Assembly (NCBI RefSeq): GCF_006546825.1
Contig: NZ_VICC01000004.1
Coordinates: 124,001-188,000 of the forward strand
Direction: 5' to 3'
DNA: 64,000 bases
Origin: Actinomyces oris
GTDB lineage: Bacteria; Actinomycetota; Actinomycetes; Actinomycetales; Actinomycetaceae
The number at the start of each line of letters is the position of its first letter. The first letter of the stretch is position 1. Position numbers and translations under genes: made by a program. The notes under the pieces were generated by a model. It was given only the letters and a program-made list of their open reading frames with translations, did not search any database and was not told the origin of the DNA. Below are positions 59,653-64,000 of the stretch, piece after piece.

Positions 59653-61697
59653 GACGAGGCTCCTGAGATGCCGAAGATGCGGAAGGAGTGGGAGCCCTTG
59701 TCCGGGCCGGTGGCCATGATGACGAGGGTCGTGCCCGGCGTGCTCAGGGTGGTGAGCAGCGGATTCGACGACGGCGACGGATCATCGATGGTCCACACGT
59801 GCCGAGTCCCGGGCGGGTAGTAGGTGGAGCCTGCGGGCACGTCCACCGTCGTCGGGGTGCGCTCCCCACTGCTGACGCTCAGGACGCCGCCACCACCGGA
59901 CTCGGCGCGGGCGAGACCGGCGTAGGACAGGATCCCCGCCTCCTGCGCCGAGTGGGAGACGGTCCGGGTCTGCGGGTCGAAGATCGCGGCGACGGCTGTA
60001 CCGCCCTCGAAGTACTTGGGGGACTGCGGCGCATCGCGTACCGAGTCGCCCTTTGCCCGCCGAGGCAGCGTCGTCAGCGTTCCTGTGGCGCGGGAGGCTG
60101 CGCTGTTGGTTCCGGAGGTCAGGCCCAGGTCGTAGGTGGTGGTGTCGGCGCCGGCGACGCCGGCCATGGCGTCCAGGTTGACGGCCTGCGCCGCCCAGCC
60201 TGTCGGGGAGGTCTGGAAGTCGATCGGCGTGGGAGTCTGCGTGAAGGCGGCCACCCACCCGTCGTTGATGTCTGGCTTGCCCCAACCGTTGGTGACCAGT
60301 GGGGCGCTCTCACGGCGCGTGGCGGGGGAGGTGTCCGACATGAGTGTGTAGGTCGCATACGGTCCGCGCCAGTCTGGTTCTCCCTCGGGACTGCGCGGTA
60401 CGCCCCCGAGGAGGAAGGTGGAATGACCCGCCGTGCCCCAGTAGGGCCGGATGCCAGGTCCGGTGGAGACCTCCTCCTCGTCGATGGACCACAGTCGGGA
60501 GCCATCGGTGAGCGAGTAGCCGGTGGCGCCGTTGAGCAGGACGGAGTCGGTGAGCTGGAGAACGCCTTCCTGCATGAAGCCCTCATAGGTGACGCGCCCG
60601 GTCACCGAATCGAGGACCACCACCAGGGGGTCGACGCTCATGCCCTCCGGCTGCTCGCCGTCGGTGGCATCGAGGGTCACCGCGAGGTGACGGCGGTCCG
60701 GGCTCGGGTGGCAGCGGATGAAGCGCGCATGCTTGCGCGGATAGGTCCACCGGGTCGAGCCGTCGGCCGGATTGAGGCCGACGACGCCGTCGCTGCTCAG
60801 GACGACCGGCCCGGCAGCACCGGCCACCACGTCCATCATGCCGTGGATGTCCTGCGACCAGGCCGCCGTCGAAGCGAAGGACCGGGGCAGTGCCGGAAGC
60901 GCAGAGGTGTCGATGCTCGCAGCGGTTGACGGCGTGACCCGGCTCGCGATCAGGTGCGGGACCGTGGCCGCTGTCCCGAGGGCGAGCGGCGGAACGACGA
61001 TGAGAATGACCGCGCCGAGGACGGAGCGCCACGAGGGCCGGGGCAGCCGAATCCTCCGCAGGCCTCCCAGCCGTCCCCTCAGGTGCTGCTTCTGCGGCGG
61101 CGGGAAATAGGTGGCCCGGGTGGCACGAACCAGGAGATCGGTCGCCGCCAGCAGGCCCAGGCCCAGCGCCCCCACCGCCAGCGTCAGCAGCTGGTCGATA
61201 CTGACCGAGGTACTGCGCAGCTGGGCGTGCCACAGGCGCAGAAGGACGACGGTGAAGCCACCCGAGAACACCAGCAAGCACAGCGGTTGGAAGAGGACCG
61301 TCTTCCTGACGAGCGCTCGCGGTGAGGCGGGATAGCTCTTCAAGGCAAAACGCGCGGTCTCTTTCCACTTGAAGTAGCCGGCGATCCATATGAGCACGGC
61401 CAGGCCGCCAATAAAGCCTCCGACCGACTTCATCGCGTCACCGGGATCCCCCATCCCGCTCTGGTAGACGAGGAACAGCACGACCATCGCCCCGACGGCT
61501 AGGAGCCAGCCGAGGCGCAGGGCCCGCAGAGCCCGCAGCATCGTGAGGACGCGTCGCGGAGGATCGGGCGCCGGCCTGTCTGAGGCGCCAACGGAGTCAG
61601 TGGCCTCCGCGGTCTCGGCGGCCTCCGCGGACTCGGCCGAGCCGGCGGGTGCAGGGGACTCGTTGTCCTGGGACTGGTCACTGTGCTGATCGGTCAT
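59649..61697 (-). CDS. Five-TM membrane protein B with extracytoplasmic PQQ-like propeller
   Basis: 682 residues. Acidic N-terminus, five helices (LGWLLAVGAMVVLFLVYQ, GGFIGGLAVLIWIAGYF, LCLLVFSGGFTVVLLRLW, LAVGALGLGLLAATDLLV, SVLGAVILIVVPPLALGTA), then a propeller domain with GPVVLSSDGVVGLNPADGS, TRWTYPRKHARFI, SVTGRVTYEGFMQEG and GYSLTDGSRLWSIDEE. Ends FRIFGISG. Same plan as B' throughout. Starts 19 bases after A; GGAAGA 9 bases before the ATG. Confidence 0.75.
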   Translation of the reverse strand: MTDQHSDQSQDNESPAPAGSAESAEAAETAEATDSVGASDRPAPDPPRRVLTMLRALRALRLGWLLAVGAMVVLFLVYQSGMGDPGDAMKSVGGFIGGLAVLIWIAGYFKWKETARFALKSYPASPRALVRKTVLFQPLCLLVFSGGFTVVLLRLWHAQLRSTSVSIDQLLTLAVGALGLGLLAATDLLVRATRATYFPPPQKQHLRGRLGGLRRIRLPRPSWRSVLGAVILIVVPPLALGTAATVPHLIASRVTPSTAASIDTSALPALPRSFASTAAWSQDIHGMMDVVAGAAGPVVLSSDGVVGLNPADGSTRWTYPRKHARFIRCHPSPDRRHLAVTLDATDGEQPEGMSVDPLVVVLDSVTGRVTYEGFMQEGVLQLTDSVLLNGATGYSLTDGSRLWSIDEEEVSTGPGIRPYWGTAGHSTFLLGGVPRSPEGEPDWRGPYATYTLMSDTSPATRRESAPLVTNGWGKPDINDGWVAAFTQTPTPIDFQTSPTGWAAQAVNLDAMAGVAGADTTTYDLGLTSGTNSAASRATGTLTTLPRRAKGDSVRDAPQSPKYFEGGTAVAAIFDPQTRTVSHSAQEAGILSYAGLARAESGGGGVLSVSSGERTPTTVDVPAGSTYYPPGTRHVWTIDDPSPSSNPLLTTLSTPGTTLVIMATGPDKGSHSFRIFGISGASS

Positions 61698-61716
61698 CGT
61701 GCTGTCTTCCGTGCCG

Positions 61717-62970
61717 CTACTTGCTGGTGAACTGCTCGAGGTTCTCGGTGTGGGGGTGCCCGTCGTCGTCGGCGCTGAGCCAGAAGACCGGGGTGGAGGT
61801 CGTCTCCCCGCTCGCGTCAGTGCTCGTCCGGCTGACCACCAGCCCGGGTCCGGTCGGGACTCCCAGGTCTTCGACGATCGTTCCGGTGACATCCACGCTG
61901 CTTCCCGTGGAGACATTGACGACCTGCCGCGTCAGGCCCTGCAGGGCGGCGTTGAGAGAGGCCGGTTTCTCCTTCTTGCCCGTCGCCGCGTGGTTGACCG
62001 AAGCATTGACGGCCGCCGGGTCACTGACCTGCGTGACCCAGCCGCCCGGGTGCACGGCCTCAACACCCTTGATGGTTGAGCGGACCTTCCCGGAGGTATC
62101 CACCTGGGTGACGGTCGATGCGCCGGAGTTGCTTTCCGGCCCGTACGGGGAAGGCGGCTGCGGTGACAGCAGCAGCGAGTCGGTCCCGGCCCCCGCCAGC
62201 CACTGATCGGTGGCGAATGACGAGGGTGGGGAGGACGGGTCATCCAGCCCGAAGACATGGACCTGGCCTTCCCCCGTACCGCCGGGGAAGTAGTCGTTGG
62301 CGGTCTCCACGGCCAGAGAGCCGTTCGTCAGACCCTGCCCCAGGATCACTCCGTTGAGCTCCTCAGTGCGCACCACGGCGCCGCTGGTGGCGTCCAGGAC
62401 GACGACGTAGGACTCCTGCTCGGCGAGCCTCTCCTCGAGTTGCTCGTGATGCGGGGTGAGGATGAGGGAGACACGGCGCCCGTCGGGGCTGACGACGATC
62501 TCTCCGCTGGTATGGGACGTCATCAGATCTGAGACGTTGTGCTGCGGGGCGTCTGCATTCTCCAGCGCATTGAGCGAGGCACCCGGCGGCGTGATCGTCA
62601 CCGCCCACTTCAGGGCGCCGTCTGATCGGTTCCGGCTGACGAGGGTGGTTCCCACGGGCTTGCGATGGTTCTTCTCCCAGTTGATGAGCACCGTGATCGT
62701 GCTGTTGTGAGCGGGAAGCGTTGGGAACTCGATGTCCGGGCCCGTGGTGGCGTCGGCCTCCATGCTCGTGACCTGCTCGGCGCTGAGTGCAGTGGCCTTG
62801 ACGGTGACCTCGTGTGTGGCCTGGTTCGGGGCTGAGGTCAGCTGACCGGCGCAGGCGCTCAACGGGAGGGACAGCAGTGCTGCGGCAAGGAGCAGCCGGG
62901 GGGATCGACGTCGACGGTGCCCAGGCGCCGCGGACGTGCGATGGGGGTGCCGGGCGGCTTGCTGGCTCAT
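61717..62970 (-). CDS. Lipoprotein A, first gene of the paired propeller operon
   Basis: 417 residues. GGAGC lies 7 bases before the ATG. Basic N-terminus, hydrophobic helix and lipobox LSAC. Shared blocks: IVVSPDGRRVSLILTP, YVVVLDATSGAVVRTEELNG, VILGQGLTNGSLAVETANDY, GTGEGQVHVFGLDD, VPTGPGLVVSRT and the end DDGHPHTENLEQF. Very close in plan to A''. Promoter presumably in the 148-base divergent gap before the next gene. Confidence 0.75.
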   Translation of the reverse strand: MSQQAARHPHRTSAAPGHRRRRSPRLLLAAALLSLPLSACAGQLTSAPNQATHEVTVKATALSAEQVTSMEADATTGPDIEFPTLPAHNSTITVLINWEKNHRKPVGTTLVSRNRSDGALKWAVTITPPGASLNALENADAPQHNVSDLMTSHTSGEIVVSPDGRRVSLILTPHHEQLEERLAEQESYVVVLDATSGAVVRTEELNGVILGQGLTNGSLAVETANDYFPGGTGEGQVHVFGLDDPSSPPSSFATDQWLAGAGTDSLLLSPQPPSPYGPESNSGASTVTQVDTSGKVRSTIKGVEAVHPGGWVTQVSDPAAVNASVNHAATGKKEKPASLNAALQGLTRQVVNVSTGSSVDVTGTIVEDLGVPTGPGLVVSRTSTDASGETTSTPVFWLSADDDGHPHTENLEQFTSK

Positions 62971-63118
62971 GACGAGGCTCCTACCAGTGGCTCTGTCAAC
63001 TTCGATTGGCCCCATGGTGACGGTCTGTTCTGGCCCCATGTCTACCCGGAGACCGGCTTGACCGAATCTTCACATTCCCTTGCCCCGACCTTGGTGTGGG
63101 GCTTCGAGGCTTGTGGCC

Positions 63119-63838
63119 ATGACCTCGAACGAGAACTCTTCCCGTACCGTGCCGCTGGTTGCCCTGGGTGTCGGCACCATCGCAGCTGCCGCCCTGGCCC
63201 TGGCCGCCCCTGACCTGACCTCCGGGTCGGGGATGGAGGGCATGCCGATGACCCACTACATGGGGCTGTTGGCCGTGCGTCAGCCGTGGAACCTGCTGTT
63301 GTTCATGGCGCTTCCGGTCGTGCTGGCCGAGACGCTCGCGATCACCGAGTTGGTGATGCTGTTGGCTCGTCGGGGTGAGCGTCCGGCGCCGGGATGGGTT
63401 ACGAAGGTGGGCCACTGGGCCGGGTTGCTGGCCGGGCCGGTGTGGGTGTTCATCGGCCTGCACCTGCTTATCACTGCCGTGGTTCCGCTGACGGTCAATG
63501 GTGGCTGGCGTGGCCCCGCGGACGTGATCGCTGTCCTGTCGTACCTGGCCGGTGGCGTGCCGATGATGGTGATCAGCCTGCTGGAGGCCGAGCTCTTGGG
63601 CCGCGACGAGACCGGGCGCCTGCGCCTGCACGTGGCGATGGTGGCGGTGTTCCTGGTGGTGGCCCACGTCGCGATGATCTTCGGCATGCTCGATCCTGCC
63701 GTCATGGGCTATTCGCCGAAGGCGCCGGCCTCGGTGCAGCACGACATGGGCAGCATGTCCGGCATGAACCACGACATGGGTGGCATGACGGACATGGACC
63801 ACTCGACGATGATGCCCAGCTCCGCCCCGTCGAATTGA
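63119..63838 (+). CDS. Multi-TM membrane protein with Met/His-rich tail
   Basis: 239 residues. Five to six helices (ALGVGTIAAAALALAAPDL, WNLLLFMALPVVLAETLAIT, AGLLAGPVWVFIGLHLLITA, GGVPMMVISLLEAELLG, HVAMVAVFLVVAHVAMIFGM) and a C-terminal tail HDMGSMSGMNHDMGGMTDMDH typical of copper binding, here quoted in part: HDMGSMSGMNHDMGG. A GMPMTHYMG loop near the first helix adds Met/His. Directly followed by a response regulator, so a metal- or stress-sensing context is likely. A GTG two codons upstream is an alternative start. Confidence 0.65.
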   Translation: MTSNENSSRTVPLVALGVGTIAAAALALAAPDLTSGSGMEGMPMTHYMGLLAVRQPWNLLLFMALPVVLAETLAITELVMLLARRGERPAPGWVTKVGHWAGLLAGPVWVFIGLHLLITAVVPLTVNGGWRGPADVIAVLSYLAGGVPMMVISLLEAELLGRDETGRLRLHVAMVAVFLVVAHVAMIFGMLDPAVMGYSPKAPASVQHDMGSMSGMNHDMGGMTDMDHSTMMPSSAPSN

Positions 63839-63869
63839 TCCCCGGCCGGGTCCGTGGTGAGGTGGTGTC

Positions 63870-64000
63870 ATGAACAGCGCTTCTGTTGCGGTTGTACCGA
63901 GTGTTCTGGTCGTCGACGACGAGCCGGTGCTGTCGGGCACGGTGAAGAACTACCTTGAGCGGGCCGGCATGTCGGCCCAGACCTGCGGGGACGGGCTGGC
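63870..64000 (+). CDS. Response regulator, N-terminus only (cut by window)
   Basis: The 43 visible residues after the ATG contain VLVVDDEPVLSGTVKNYLER and AGMSAQTCGDGLA, the first strand with its acidic pair and first helix of a receiver domain. GAGGTGG precedes the start. The output domain lies outside the window. Probably the first gene of a two-component pair, 31 bases after the membrane protein. Confidence 0.85.
   Translation, partial: MNSASVAVVPSVLVVDDEPVLSGTVKNYLERAGMSAQTCGDGL

Noticed and set aside
1-64000. CRISPR arrays, rRNA genes or insertion sequences
   Set aside because: No regularly spaced direct repeats with unique spacers, no rRNA signature and no transposase were seen.

Overview
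The window looks like a high-GC Actinomycetota chromosome. Codon use is strongly G/C at third positions, GTG starts are frequent, and it carries an actinobacterial-type GlnR regulator, a ppk1-mutT1 pair and a prophage with actinophage gene types. An Actinomyces-like host is a reasonable guess, but the genus is inference. Two parts are visible: a nearly complete temperate siphophage prophage (1 to about 35,530, running off the left edge) and ordinary chromosome (about 35,570 to 64,000).

Prophage. It sits at the 3' end of a tRNA-Lys(TTT) gene (35,495-35,571) with a tyrosine integrase beside it. Reading leftward from the integrase come a DUF2335-like membrane protein, an ImmA-type HExxH protease and an XRE repressor on the + strand, and a divergent Cro-like gene that opens the early minus-strand operon. 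Three matching operator dyads lie in that divergent gap. The early operon (32,245 to 21,548) is tightly packed, mostly with 4-base stop/start overlaps. It encodes small regulators, a ParB-like protein, a clamp-like protein, a glutaredoxin-fold protein, RusA, zinc-finger proteins, SSB, and a replication protein with an HNH domain whose gene contains a phased-repeat origin candidate. A very strong hairpin (21,491-21,537) closes it. Two plus-strand 'moron' genes (a PH-like protein and a PrimPol-type primase domain) flank an HNH gene. The late operon then runs TerS, TerL, portal, MuF-toxin fusion, scaffold, capsid, five connector-type genes, major tail protein, frameshifted tail chaperones, tape measure with NlpC/P60 peptidase, four tail/baseplate genes, a fibre-like gene, a terminator, and an endolysin cut by the window edge.

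Chromosome. A phosphate block (ppk1, mutT1, pstSCAB preceded by PHO-box-like repeats) is followed by glnR, a divergent membrane protein, and a housekeeping cluster (nitrobindin-like protein, YgfZ, DUF2516-like, Dtd). Next come a PLP dehydratase divergent from a LysR regulator, and a ribokinase-family kinase. A five-gene minus-strand operon then alternates lipoprotein and five-TM/beta-propeller proteins (A-B-A'-B'-A''); I do not recognise it as a described system. The window ends in a membrane protein with a Met/His-rich tail and the start of a response regulator.

Most worth a second look: the A-B-A'-B'-A'' surface system, two 120-bp inverted-repeat elements with an inverted conserved core, the MuF-fused nuclease toxin followed by a structured non-coding stretch instead of an immunity gene, and the 10-bp phased GATCTG array inside the phage replication gene.
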